A stretch of DNA of 38,348 bases from an uncultured Porphyromonadaceae bacterium (GCA_902470475.1 CABRGT010000011.1:1-38348); one strand, 5' to 3'. Shown: positions 8,510-16,771, counted from the first letter of the stretch. Notes: generated from the letters alone by a model not told the origin. Made by a program: numbers and translations.

Positions 8510-9085
8510 CAATATTTTCACAGTCGACACATTTATCGGGCGCAATCGCGCGGTTATGGATAGGAGCGAAGCAAATGTGAAGCAAAGTGTAAAGTTCCAA
8601 AATGTCAATGTGCGATGATAGATCAAGTGACTGATGAGGCTGCCCGGCACTTACTTACGCGACCGGAAAGCGGTAATGGCCGGATGTATCATATCATAGC
8701 TCGGGAGAACGGATTTTTTTCATTGTTTCAGTATCAGATTAAAGAAAGGTTGATTGCTTCGTGAGATTGATGAGTTTTGTGACAGGCGTTTTCTTGAGGA
8801 TGACGATTTTTAAGGTTAATGATTCGGGGTTAACGATTTGAAATGATTGTTTTTCGTGATTTTGCGGTTAATGTCTTTTTTGTGGCTGATAATTTTTTAG
8901 GTTGATGATTATTGAGGTTACTAACTCGGGGTGTCCATATCTATCACGCTGCAAAATTACAATTGAAATTTGATTTATGCAAGTATTATTGAAGATATTT
9001 TCGGGATTCGGTGCATTTTTAACAATTAAAGGCGGCGTAAGCAGCTATAATAGCTATTGTAGCGGGCGGGGATCAGGGCCGAAAA
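8510..9085. other. Gene-free stretch with a strongly G-rich, C-poor segment
   Basis: No convincing gene was found between the sppA promoter and the metallophosphoesterase terminator. Within it, 8761-8940 has 49 G against 15 C on the plus strand, so a minus-strand transcript would be C-rich and G-poor. That strand shows a recurring ATTAACC-like motif (as GGTTAAT, GGTTAAC or GGTTGAT on the plus strand at about 8814, 8828, 8866, 8900). A minus-strand promoter-like element sits just upstream at 8952-8982. It may be a Rho-dependent termination zone or an unstructured RNA. A 68-codon plus-strand frame at 8977-9183 is not believed. Confidence 0.4.
8952..8982 (-). promoter_or_regulatory. Promoter-like element facing the G-poor region
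   Basis: On the minus strand TTG (8982-8980), 20 bases, then TAATTTTG (8959-8952) matches the Bacteroidetes pattern. Transcription would start near 8945 and run through the C-rich, G-poor stretch towards sppA about 490 bases away. No gene starts nearby, so it would drive either a non-coding RNA or a long sppA leader. AT-rich DNA gives such matches by chance, so confidence is modest. Confidence 0.4.
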
Positions 9086-9124
9086 CGGAACGCCTTCCGG
9101 ATCGCAGGGCGAAGCGGAAGGCGT
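9082..9124 (-). terminator. Intrinsic terminator of the metallophosphoesterase gene
   Basis: ACGCCTTCCG (9090-9099) pairs perfectly with CGGAAGGCGT (9115-9124) around a 15-base loop. On the minus strand the stem is followed by TTCCGTTTTC, an imperfect U tract. It begins 22 bases after the stop codon. Confidence 0.55.
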
Positions 9125-9145
9125 CGGATGTAATGGGGATGATTC

Positions 9146-10969
9146 TTACTTGCGGGCGATGCGGTAGATGGTGCCTTCGATGAGGGAGACGTAAACATCA
9201 CCGGTGGTGGGATCGATGTCGATGCCGTTGACCTCGCTGACACCCAGCGGCAGACTCCAAAGGACTTTCTGCGCGATGGGATCGACAGCCGTGACGATAC
9301 CGCGCCGCGATCCGGCGTATACCACGCCGTCTTTCTCCACTACGATGCAGGGAGCGTGCTCATAGCCGAGACCCATATCGACCGTCCACAGTTCCTTGAA
9401 TTCGGGCACAGTCGCATCGATGGCGACGAGTTCGCCATCCATGGTCTTGGAATAGATGCGGGTGTTGTCGGCACTGTGGCCCAGGGCCTCACGGTACTTG
9501 TGGCTATTGTCGCGCCAGAGCTGTCGGCCGGTGGCACGGTCAATGGCCGTCATGTAGCGGTCGGGGGCCACGACATAGACTCGCTCGCCGGTGATGACGG
9601 GAACCACATTGCCGGGGCCGAGCATGTTGGCGGTCTTGCCGTTGTTCCACACCCAGCGGAGTTTGCCGCTGCGCAGGTCGAGACAACGCAGATTAGTGTC
9701 CCAGGCGCCGAAAATGAGGTCGTTGCCATCGACGGCAGGAGCCGCCTGGCAGTAGTTGAAGATCGAATCGTAGGTCCAGCGCAGCTTTCCGGAGGCGGGA
9801 TCGCGCATCTCGATACGCTTATATCCGCCCTGCACCCATCCGCGGGAAGTGAGCAGACCGTCGGTCACATACGGACCCTCGGCCGAGGGATAAGTCCTGT
9901 AGGGACGGCCGGTGGCGGCGTCGACTATGGTGAGGCCGGTGGCCGTAGGAACGGCCAGGCGCCCCTTTGCCAGCGTCACTGGACGCGAGAACAGCGACGC
10001 GCCTGTGGGAAGAGTCCACTTCAGGCGTCCGTCGCGCTTGCCGACAGCCTTTGCCTGACCGAGCGAATTGCCGAAATAGACGTTGTCGGCGTCGATGGCC
10101 AGACGGGTAAACACCGAAGCACTGTCGGCCCACACCTGCTCAACCTCGAAACCTTCGGGCGACGACCACTCGCGGGCCGGGGCCTCGACAGGCTTATGCG
10201 CGGTGTTGGCGGCAAATGAATATTTGGGGCGGCGGGGCTGTCCGATCTGCTTGTTGTAGACATTGACCCAGTCGGGAGTCACTTCGACGACGGAATATCC
10301 GTAGTCGCCGTTCTTCATGTCGAGAGCACGGAGCATGCCGCCGGGGATGTCGCCACCCTCGTAGGTGCGCCAGCGGTGGTAATGGCCGTTGAGATGCGCC
10401 ACGACGGGATAGTCCGAGAGCAGATTGACATATTCGATGTAGTTGTCGAGATCGTCGAGCAGCGGATAGTGGTTGAGCGAGAGGACCCGCTTGCCGGGAG
10501 TCACACGCTCGTCGAGAGTACGGCGCAGCCAGTGGAGGTCCTCCTGCTTGATATGGCCGTCGCCCATCTTCATGTACGGTCCGCAAGAAATGCCCACGAT
10601 GACCAGCGAGTCGACTTCGGTCACGAACCGGTCGTTGCCCCAGAGGTCAAAAAAGGTCTTCGTGGCGCTCTGACTCCAAGTCAGCTCATGGTTGCCGGGG
10701 ACGACAAACAGCGGATGGCTGATAGAGTCGAGAATACTCTTCACATTGGCCAGCTCCACGTCCGAGCCCTCGTTGGTGAGATCGCCGAGCATCACCACCA
10801 GATCGTAGTCGCCGGCATTGATCTCGCGGACAGCCTCGCGCAACTGAGGCTCCGAAGCATTGCCGGGGGTAATGTGTATGTCGCTGAGAATAGCCATCTT
10901 CTGCGCGCCGGCAGTGAATGAGACGCCAAACATGGCGGCAGCAAGCACGCACTTTCCAATTGTGTTCAT
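9146..10969 (-). CDS. Secreted calcineurin-like metallophosphoesterase fused to a PQQ-type beta-propeller
   Basis: A 607-residue exported protein with a clear signal peptide (residues 1-22, ending TAGA-Q). The first half has the complete metallophosphoesterase metal set: SDIH (Asp30, His32), GDLTNEG (Asp63), PGNHE (Asn93, His94), LNHYP (His167) and NGHYH (His196, His198). From about residue 280 to the end are beta-propeller blades of the PQQ/WD type, each with an A-x-D-x-x-(T/S)-G-x-x-x-W-like pattern such as LDLRSGKLRWVW and IDRATGRQLWRD. The substrate is unknown; the propeller may bind a ligand or sugar-phosphate polymer. It diverges from the acyl-CoA ligase gene with its own -7 element and ends at a hairpin terminator. 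Confidence 0.85.
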   Translation of the reverse strand: MNTIGKCVLAAAMFGVSFTAGAQKMAILSDIHITPGNASEPQLREAVREINAGDYDLVVMLGDLTNEGSDVELANVKSILDSISHPLFVVPGNHELTWSQSATKTFFDLWGNDRFVTEVDSLVIVGISCGPYMKMGDGHIKQEDLHWLRRTLDERVTPGKRVLSLNHYPLLDDLDNYIEYVNLLSDYPVVAHLNGHYHRWRTYEGGDIPGGMLRALDMKNGDYGYSVVEVTPDWVNVYNKQIGQPRRPKYSFAANTAHKPVEAPAREWSSPEGFEVEQVWADSASVFTRLAIDADNVYFGNSLGQAKAVGKRDGRLKWTLPTGASLFSRPVTLAKGRLAVPTATGLTIVDAATGRPYRTYPSAEGPYVTDGLLTSRGWVQGGYKRIEMRDPASGKLRWTYDSIFNYCQAAPAVDGNDLIFGAWDTNLRCLDLRSGKLRWVWNNGKTANMLGPGNVVPVITGERVYVVAPDRYMTAIDRATGRQLWRDNSHKYREALGHSADNTRIYSKTMDGELVAIDATVPEFKELWTVDMGLGYEHAPCIVVEKDGVVYAGSRRGIVTAVDPIAQKVLWSLPLGVSEVNGIDIDPTTGDVYVSLIEGTIYRIARK

Positions 10970-11019
10970 TAGGTAAGAGGTAAATTAGTTGTTCGATTCA
11001 GTTGTTTAAGGTCAGTCCG

Positions 11020-11027
11020 CAAAGTTA
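11020..11027 (-). promoter_or_regulatory. -7 element of the metallophosphoesterase gene
   Basis: The minus strand reads TAACTTTG, an exact TAnnTTTG match, 50 bases upstream of the ATG at 10969. No good -33 TTTG is visible at the usual distance. It lies back to back with the plus-strand -7 element at 11061-11068. Confidence 0.5.
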
Positions 11028-11060
11028 CGAAATTTTGAGCGGAATTCTCCGATTTTTTTG

Positions 11061-11068
11061 TAACTTTG
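11061..11068 (+). promoter_or_regulatory. -7 element of the acyl-CoA ligase gene
   Basis: TAACTTTG matches TAnnTTTG, 30 bases upstream of the ATG at 11099. A TTTG at 11034-11037 could be the -33 element, although the 23-base gap is longer than usual. The TTG inside this element is the start of the longest open frame; finding it inside the promoter argues that translation starts at 11099 instead. Confidence 0.5.
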
Positions 11069-11098
11069 CCACATTGCACCCCATTAAATCTATTGATA

Positions 11099-12757
11099 AT
11101 GGAAAACCGCGAATCCATAATAACTCTGATTCAGAATTCAATACAGAAAAACTGGGAATATCCGGCACTGTCGGACCTCCACGGAGCGAGCTATCAGTAC
11201 CGCGACGTTGCCCGCAAGATCGCCAAACTCCACCTGCTCTTCAGCCACGCCGGCCTGAAACCGGGCGACAGGATAGCCCTGTGCGGGCGCAACTGCGCCC
11301 ACTGGTCGGTAGCGTTCCTCGCCGTGCTCACCTACGGAGCGGTGGCTGTGCCGATACTTCATGAATTCAAGCCCGACAACATACACAACCTCGTCACGCA
11401 TTCCGACTCCAAGCTTCTGTTCGTGGACACCTCCATATGGGAGAATCTCGAACCAGACGCGATGGCAGCACTGAAAGGCGTGCTGAACATAGCCGATTTC
11501 TCGGAAATACTGTCGCGCTCCAAGCGGCTGACCGAAGCGCGCAACAACCTCAACCGGCTGTTCGGCGAACGGTATCCGGAGCGGTTCCTGCCGTCCGACG
11601 CCGTCTACCGGCTGCCGGCGAGCGACGACGAGACGGCCATCATCAACTACACGTCGGGTTCGACTGGATTTTCGAAGGGTGTGGTGCTGTCGTACCGCAA
11701 TCTGTGGTCGAACGTGCGCTTCGCACTGGACAACATTCCGTACATAAAACCGGGCGACGGCGCCATATGCATGCTTCCGCTGGCGCATATGTTCGGCCTG
11801 ACCTTCGAAATGCTGCATATGCTCTCGCACGGGGCGCACATCTACTTCCTGACGCGCACCCCGTCGCCGCGCATAATCATGGACGCCTTCGCCACGGTGC
11901 GGCCCAAGCTGATCATCACCGTGCCGCTGATACTCGAGAAAATCATAAAGAGCCGTGTGTTCCCGCTGCTCGAAAAGCCTCTGATGAAGGTGCTGCTGCA
12001 CATACCGGTGGTGGATGACCGTCTGCTCGGCAAGATACGCGACAAGCTCACCGCCACCTTCGGCGGCAATCTCGAACAGATCATCATAGGCGGCGCGGCC
12101 CTCAACAAGGACGTCGAAACGTTCCTGAGACGGATCCACTTTCCATTCACCGTGGGCTACGGGATGACCGAATGCGCCCCGCTGATCACCTATGCTCCGT
12201 GGGACATCCAGCGGCCCGGATCATGCGGCAAAGTCGTCGACCGCATGGAGGCCCGCATCGACTCGCCCGACCCCGAAAAGATCCCCGGCACACTGTGGGT
12301 GCGCGGCGCCAACGTGATGAAGGGCTACTACAAAAACGACGAAGCCACCTCCTCGACCATAAAGGACGGCTGGATGAACACCGGCGACATATGCCAGATG
12401 GACGCCGACGGATTCCTGTACATCCGCGGCCGCGACAAGAGCATGATCCTGGGCCCGTCGGGGCAGAACATCTATCCCGAGGAAATCGAGCACGCGGTCA
12501 ACAACCTGCCCTACGTGAGCGAATCGCTCGTGGTAGACCGCAACGGCAGCCTGACGGCCCTGATCTATCCCGACTACGAGGCAGCGCTCAAGGACGGCCT
12601 CGCAAACTCGGCCCTCGAGGAACTGATGCGCCAGAACATCAAGCAGGTGAACTCCGATCTGCCGGCCTACAGCCAGATATCCGACATCAGGCTGATGCAG
12701 GAAGAATTCGAAAAGACCCCGAAGCGCTCGATCAAGCGCTACCTTTACCAGCATTAA
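11099..12757 (+). CDS. AMP-forming long-chain acyl-CoA synthetase
   Basis: A 552-residue ANL-superfamily enzyme expected to activate fatty acids with ATP and couple them to CoA. Visible motifs are the P-loop-like YTSGSTGFSKG (A3), the GYGMTECAPL adenylate motif (A5), NTGDIC (A7), the hinge GRDKSMILGPSGQNIYPEEIE (A8) and a C-terminal KTPKRSIKRYLY with the likely catalytic lysine (A10). I start at ATG 11099 because the longer frame begins with a TTG inside the promoter. It is followed after 21 bases by the Tricorn-like protease gene, so the two may share a transcript. Substrate chain length cannot be read from the sequence; other acid-CoA ligases remain possible. Confidence 0.88.
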   Translation: MENRESIITLIQNSIQKNWEYPALSDLHGASYQYRDVARKIAKLHLLFSHAGLKPGDRIALCGRNCAHWSVAFLAVLTYGAVAVPILHEFKPDNIHNLVTHSDSKLLFVDTSIWENLEPDAMAALKGVLNIADFSEILSRSKRLTEARNNLNRLFGERYPERFLPSDAVYRLPASDDETAIINYTSGSTGFSKGVVLSYRNLWSNVRFALDNIPYIKPGDGAICMLPLAHMFGLTFEMLHMLSHGAHIYFLTRTPSPRIIMDAFATVRPKLIITVPLILEKIIKSRVFPLLEKPLMKVLLHIPVVDDRLLGKIRDKLTATFGGNLEQIIIGGAALNKDVETFLRRIHFPFTVGYGMTECAPLITYAPWDIQRPGSCGKVVDRMEARIDSPDPEKIPGTLWVRGANVMKGYYKNDEATSSTIKDGWMNTGDICQMDADGFLYIRGRDKSMILGPSGQNIYPEEIEHAVNNLPYVSESLVVDRNGSLTALIYPDYEAALKDGLANSALEELMRQNIKQVNSDLPAYSQISDIRLMQEEFEKTPKRSIKRYLYQH

Positions 12758-12778
12758 CCGTCATTCAACACATAATTA

Positions 12779-15700
12779 ATGAAAAAGACAATATTACTGG
12801 CAGCCGCCACGCTGAGCTGCCTGACGGCCGGAGCCGTGACCCCGCTGTGGCTCCGCGACGTAAAGATCTCGCCCGACGGCTCGAGGATAGCCTTCTGCTA
12901 TAAAGGCGACATCTACACAGTGGCCGCCACGGGGGGCAGCGCCCTACGCCTGACGGCATCCGACGACTATGAGGCCAATCCGGTATGGAGCCCCGACTCA
13001 CGCTCCATAGCATTCGCAAGCGACCGCAACGGCAACTTCGACATCTATCTGATCGACGCCGGGGGCGGCACCCCGCGGCGCCTGACCTACAACTCGGCGT
13101 CGGAGATACCCGAGGCATTCACGCCCGACGGCTCGGCCGTGATGTTCTCGGCGGCGATCCAGGACCCGGCCTCGAGCGCCATGTTCCCCTCGGGGCGCAT
13201 GACGGAGCTCTACAGCGTGTCGGTCAAGGGCAACGAGGCTCCGCTGCAGGTGCTCGCGTCGCCGGCCCGCTTCGTGAGCTGGCTCCCCGGAGGCAAATCG
13301 TTCCTGTACCAGGACGTCAAGGGCTTCGAGGATGAATTCCGCAAGCACCACACCTCGTCGGTGACCCGCGACGTGTGGATCTACGACACGGCCACGCGCA
13401 AACACACCAACCTGACCCTGCGCGGCGGCGAGGACACCAATCCGGTAGCGGGTGCGGACGGCACGTTCTACTTCCTGAGCGAGCGTGACGGCTCGACCGT
13501 GAACGTGTACTCGGCCACGGTGACCGATCCGAAGAACGCGCAGGCGCTGACCAAGTTCAAGACCCACCCCGTGCGCTTCCTGTCGCGCGACAACAAGGGC
13601 GACCTTGCCTTCACCTACGACGGTGAAATATACACGAAGGCTCCGGGCGCACAGCCGGTGAAGGTGGCCATCGATCTGGTGGACGACTCCACGCCCGACA
13701 TCGAGAAGGTGGCCGTGCGCTCCGGCGCTTCGGAAGCCGTACCGTCGCCCGATGGCAAGGTGATAGCCTTCGTGTACCGCGGCAATGTGTTCGTGACCTC
13801 CACCGACTACGCCACCACACGCCAGGTGACCGACACACCGGAGGCCGAGGCCGACCTAAGCTGGGCTCCCGACGGCAAGACGCTCTACTACACGTCGGAG
13901 CGCGACGGGCGCTACAACATCTACAAGGCCGTGATGGCTCGCCCCGACGACGAACCCGACTGGGCCCACGCCACCATCTTCCGCGAAGAGCCTGTGTTCA
14001 AGGCCGACAAGCACGAGCGCCTGTTGCCGCGCGTATCGCCCGACGGCAAATCGCTCGCCTTCATACTCGACCGCCACGTGCTGGCCGTGATGGATCTCAA
14101 ATCGGGCAAGGTGAAGAAACTTACCGACGGCTCGACCTACCTGCACAACGACGGCCGCTTCAACTACACCTGGTCGCCCGACAGCAAGTGGATAGCCCTG
14201 GAAGTGGTCGACCGCAAGCACGACCCCTACACCGACATAGCGCTGCTGAACGTGGGCGACGGCTCGATGACGAACCTGACCAACAGCGGCTACTTCGACG
14301 CGGAGCCGCGCTTCGTGATGGGCGGCAACGCCATCATGTTCGCATCGGAACGCTACGGCATGCGCAACCACGCCTCGTGGGGATCGATGATGGACGTGAT
14401 GCTGGTGTTCCTCAACCAGCAGGCCCTGGACGAGTACGAGATGAGCAAAGAGGACTACGCCCTGCTCAAGGAAGCCCGCAAGAACAAGGACAAAAACAAA
14501 GATAAGGATAAGGACAAAGACAAGGAAAAAGACGGCGACAAGGACAACTCCGACAGCAAAGACATCACTGTGGAGCCCGACGGTATCACCGACCGCATAG
14601 TGCGCGTGACGCCCATGTCGGTAGACCTCACCGACGCCATATTCACCGACGACGGCGAGATACTGTACTACATCGCTGAAATGCCTTCGGGGCGCCAGCT
14701 GTGGAAATACGACCGCCGCGAGGACGAACACAAGATGGTGTCGGCCCTGAGCGGCCGCGCCGGATTCGAGGCCACGCCGGACGGCAAGAAGCTGTTCGTG
14801 CTGGGTCAGACATTCCGTAAGCTCGACCCCAAGAGCGGCAAGCTCACCCCGATCAGCTACTCGGCCACCATGACTCTCAACCACGACGCCGAACGCGAGT
14901 ACATGTTCGACTACATGTCCCGCGAGGAAGGGGCGCGCTTCTACGTAGCCGACATGCACGGCATAGACTGGCCCGCCATGACGGCCCACTACCGCCGGTT
15001 CCTGCCCCACATCAACAACAACTATGACTTCGCCGAAATGCTCAGCGAGCTACTCGGCGAGCTCAACGTGAGCCACACCGGCGGCCGCTACTCGCACTCG
15101 GACCCACAGGCCGACCGCACGGCGTCGCTGGGGCTGCTCTACGACATGAACCACGCCGGCAACGGCATGCGCGTGGCTGAAGTGCTCCGCGGCGGTCCGC
15201 TGGCCAAAGCCGACACCAAGGTAGCCCCCGGCACGATAGTCGAATACATCAACGGCACGCAGATCACCCCGTCGACGGACATATCGTCGCTGCTCACCGA
15301 CCAGGCGGGCAAGCGGACGCTTGTCGGATTCCTCGATCCGGCGACGGGCAACCGGTGGGAAGAAGTCGTGAAGCCCATAAGCGCGGGACGCCAGAACGCC
15401 CTGCTCTACGACCGCTGGGTCAAGGGCCGCGCGGCGGCGGTCGACTCGCTGTCGAACGGACGACTGGGCTACGTACACATCCAGTCGATGGACGACGAAT
15501 CGTTCCGCAGGGTGTACTCCGACATCCTGGGCAAGTACAACGACCGCGAGGGTATCGTGATAGACGTGCGCTGGAACGGCGGCGGACGCCTCCACGAAGA
15601 CATCGAAGTGCTGTTCTCGGGCAAGAAATACTTCACACAGGAAATCCGCGGCACCGAATCGTGCGACATGCCGTCGCGCCGCTGGAACAAGCCCTCGATC

Positions 15701-16021
15701 ATGGTGATGTCGGAGGCCTGCTACTCCAACGCCCACGGAACGCCCTGGGTGTACTCCAACCGCGGCCTGGGCAAGCTCGTAGGCATGCCCGTGCCGGGTA
15801 CGATGACGTCAGTGAACTGGGTGCGCATGCAGGATCCGAGCCTCGTGTTCGGCATACCGGTGATCGGCTACAGGCTGCCTGACGGCTCATTTCTGGAGAA
15901 CCAGCAGCTCGAACCCGACATCAAGGTAGCCAATGATCCGGCCGAGATAGTCCTTGGCACCGACGCCCAGCTTGAAACCGCCGTGAAAGAGCTCCTGCGC
16001 GAGATCGATGCCGCCAAATAA
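12779..16021 (+). CDS. Secreted Tricorn-like S41 protease with N-terminal beta-propellers
   Basis: A 1080-residue exported protein: signal peptide 1-19, then TolB/WD-like propeller repeats to about residue 540 (repeated SPDG/SPDS and IAFxS blocks such as VWSPDSRSIAFASDRNGNFDIY). A Lys/Asp-rich linker at 567-594 is followed by a second, shorter propeller part, an SHTGG core segment (His766), a PDZ-like region (about 785-865) and an S41 catalytic domain. The likely nucleophile is Ser983 in CYSNAHG, with His766 as its partner, as in archaeal Tricorn (Ser965, His746). Archaeal Tricorn trims peptides from the proteasome; bacterial exported relatives probably degrade periplasmic peptides. It follows the acyl-CoA ligase by 21 bases and ends at a strong terminator. 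Confidence 0.88.
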   Translation: MKKTILLAAATLSCLTAGAVTPLWLRDVKISPDGSRIAFCYKGDIYTVAATGGSALRLTASDDYEANPVWSPDSRSIAFASDRNGNFDIYLIDAGGGTPRRLTYNSASEIPEAFTPDGSAVMFSAAIQDPASSAMFPSGRMTELYSVSVKGNEAPLQVLASPARFVSWLPGGKSFLYQDVKGFEDEFRKHHTSSVTRDVWIYDTATRKHTNLTLRGGEDTNPVAGADGTFYFLSERDGSTVNVYSATVTDPKNAQALTKFKTHPVRFLSRDNKGDLAFTYDGEIYTKAPGAQPVKVAIDLVDDSTPDIEKVAVRSGASEAVPSPDGKVIAFVYRGNVFVTSTDYATTRQVTDTPEAEADLSWAPDGKTLYYTSERDGRYNIYKAVMARPDDEPDWAHATIFREEPVFKADKHERLLPRVSPDGKSLAFILDRHVLAVMDLKSGKVKKLTDGSTYLHNDGRFNYTWSPDSKWIALEVVDRKHDPYTDIALLNVGDGSMTNLTNSGYFDAEPRFVMGGNAIMFASERYGMRNHASWGSMMDVMLVFLNQQALDEYEMSKEDYALLKEARKNKDKNKDKDKDKDKEKDGDKDNSDSKDITVEPDGITDRIVRVTPMSVDLTDAIFTDDGEILYYIAEMPSGRQLWKYDRREDEHKMVSALSGRAGFEATPDGKKLFVLGQTFRKLDPKSGKLTPISYSATMTLNHDAEREYMFDYMSREEGARFYVADMHGIDWPAMTAHYRRFLPHINNNYDFAEMLSELLGELNVSHTGGRYSHSDPQADRTASLGLLYDMNHAGNGMRVAEVLRGGPLAKADTKVAPGTIVEYINGTQITPSTDISSLLTDQAGKRTLVGFLDPATGNRWEEVVKPISAGRQNALLYDRWVKGRAAAVDSLSNGRLGYVHIQSMDDESFRRVYSDILGKYNDREGIVIDVRWNGGGRLHEDIEVLFSGKKYFTQEIRGTESCDMPSRRWNKPSIMVMSEACYSNAHGTPWVYSNRGLGKLVGMPVPGTMTSVNWVRMQDPSLVFGIPVIGYRLPDGSFLENQQLEPDIKVANDPAEIVLGTDAQLETAVKELLREIDAAK

Positions 16022-16074
16022 CGCAAGCCGACGGCAAAATGCATTAACAATCAAAGCAGATCAATCATAACCGG

Positions 16075-16110
16075 CCCCGGTGAACATTTATCCGTTCGCC
16101 GGGGTTTTTA
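16075..16110 (+). terminator. Intrinsic terminator after the Tricorn-like protease gene
   Basis: CCCCGGTGAAC (16075-16085) pairs with GTTCGCCGGGG (16094-16104), 11 bp with one G-T wobble and an 8-base loop, followed by TTTTTATTATAT. It lies 54 bases past the stop and closes the ligase-protease unit. Confidence 0.88.
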
Positions 16111-16158
16111 TTATATCTTTCCAATAACTTTTATACTGATCAAGATACTGACAAGATT

Positions 16159-16386
16159 ATGAAAACCTCAACACATGCCACCGAAGCCGCTTTCGGCATT
16201 CTGGGCCTGGTCATAATTATCCTTCTGGTCGCGATAAGCGTCCTTATAGTGACGGAGCATCCGGCAGCCGATGATGTACTGTACACAAGTGATTCGAACC
16301 TCATGGCCATAGAGAACCAGCTTGACTACGGACTGGTGACCGCTCCGGCCGAAAGCATTGATATCATTGTGGAGAATCCGCAGTAA
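16159..16386 (+). CDS. Possible small single-span membrane protein
   Basis: A 75-residue frame with ATG start, a short N-terminus, one strong membrane segment (about residues 12-32, GILGLVIIILLVAISVLIV) and a polar, acidic tail ending in VENPQ. The tail's composition and the single clean helix look like a real small membrane protein rather than chance, but I recognise no family. It sits 48 bases after the upstream terminator with no clear promoter (only loose TATCTTTC and TAACTTTT matches) and no obvious terminator. A 107-codon antisense frame over it is less protein-like. Confidence 0.45.
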   Translation: MKTSTHATEAAFGILGLVIIILLVAISVLIVTEHPAADDVLYTSDSNLMAIENQLDYGLVTAPAESIDIIVENPQ

Positions 16387-16586
16387 CGGCACTGCCGCGA
16401 AGGCTGCCCCACGTATCAAAAGATGCGGACGTCGTTGCATGGCGGAGGCGCAGGGAAGGACATCGGCTTTCGCCGCTTTGCAGAGCGACATCTCCGACTA
16501 CCCTGTAAAAACAGCCACTTACCTTGCGTCCAAAAGATTACGGCCTGCGCTTGGCGCGGGCCGATTTCATATTAATCATTATACTT

Positions 16587-16651
16587 AAAAAAAAAATTAT
16601 CCGTCATCCCGACGAATAATCTTCTTACCTTAAATCTAATACCATGAAAAA
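16587..16651 (-). ncRNA. Candidate very short minus-strand transcript
   Basis: A TAACTTTG -7 element at 16665-16658 and an intrinsic terminator at 16620-16587, both on the minus strand, would bracket a transcript of about 65 bases. The terminator stem is ATTATTCGTC with GACGGATAAT (10 bp, one wobble, 5-base loop) followed by at least nine T. The RNA could encode a six-codon peptide (ATG at about 16634, sequence MVLDLR), so a leader-peptide attenuator is an alternative to a small RNA. No gene lies directly downstream on this strand. It is unproven; the -33 element is not convincing. Confidence 0.35.
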
Positions 16652-16657
16652 CTGATG

Positions 16658-16692
16658 CAAAGTTATACATTTTATGTTATACAACATAACAT
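16658..16692 (-). promoter_or_regulatory. Minus-strand -7 element with adjacent repeats
   Basis: TAACTTTG on the minus strand (16665-16658) matches TAnnTTTG. Next to it are two direct copies of GTTATACA (16662-16669 and 16676-16683) and an inverted repeat ATGTTAT/ATAACAT (16674-16680 and 16686-16692, 5-base gap). The repeats overlap where RNA polymerase would bind, as an operator might. No regulator can be named. Confidence 0.4.
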
Positions 16693-16771
16693 TGGCCTAA
16701 AAAAAATGCTTTGAATTAACTTATTTTAATAATTGAACGGATTCAGATATCAGCCATTAACACCTGTTGAC

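Larger units (their letters stand above)
16387..16771. other. Gene-free gap between the small membrane ORF and the LRR gene terminator
   Basis: The first 170 bases are GC-rich with no believable frame and contain a short hairpin (GGCCTGCGC 16542-16550 with GCGCGGGCC 16554-16562, one wobble). The rest is AT-rich and holds a minus-strand promoter-like element, a short inverted repeat and a minus-strand terminator, listed separately. Confidence 0.5.

Noticed and set aside
8977..9183. 68-codon plus-strand frame in the gap before the metallophosphoesterase gene
   Set aside because: It runs through the minus-strand terminator into the 3' end of the metallophosphoesterase gene and has a low-complexity, Arg/Gly/Cys-rich end with no domain features.
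11066..11098. Upstream TTG start giving the acyl-CoA ligase 11 more residues
   Set aside because: The TTG is part of the -7 promoter element, and the extra residues do not look like the family's N-terminus; ATG 11099 fits better.
13856..15010. 384-codon minus-strand frame opposite the Tricorn-like protease gene
   Set aside because: It is antisense to a gene with clear signal peptide, propeller and S41 motifs. Long antisense frames are expected in this GC-rich coding DNA, and its Val/His/Arg-rich composition is not protein-like.
16168..16491. 107-codon minus-strand frame antisense to the small membrane ORF
   Set aside because: It has no recognisable features; the plus-strand frame has a cleaner membrane helix and more natural composition.
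16358..16588. 76-codon plus-strand frame in the gap after the small membrane ORF
   Set aside because: It overlaps the end of the small membrane ORF in another frame, and its Arg/Ala-rich sequence shows no family features.
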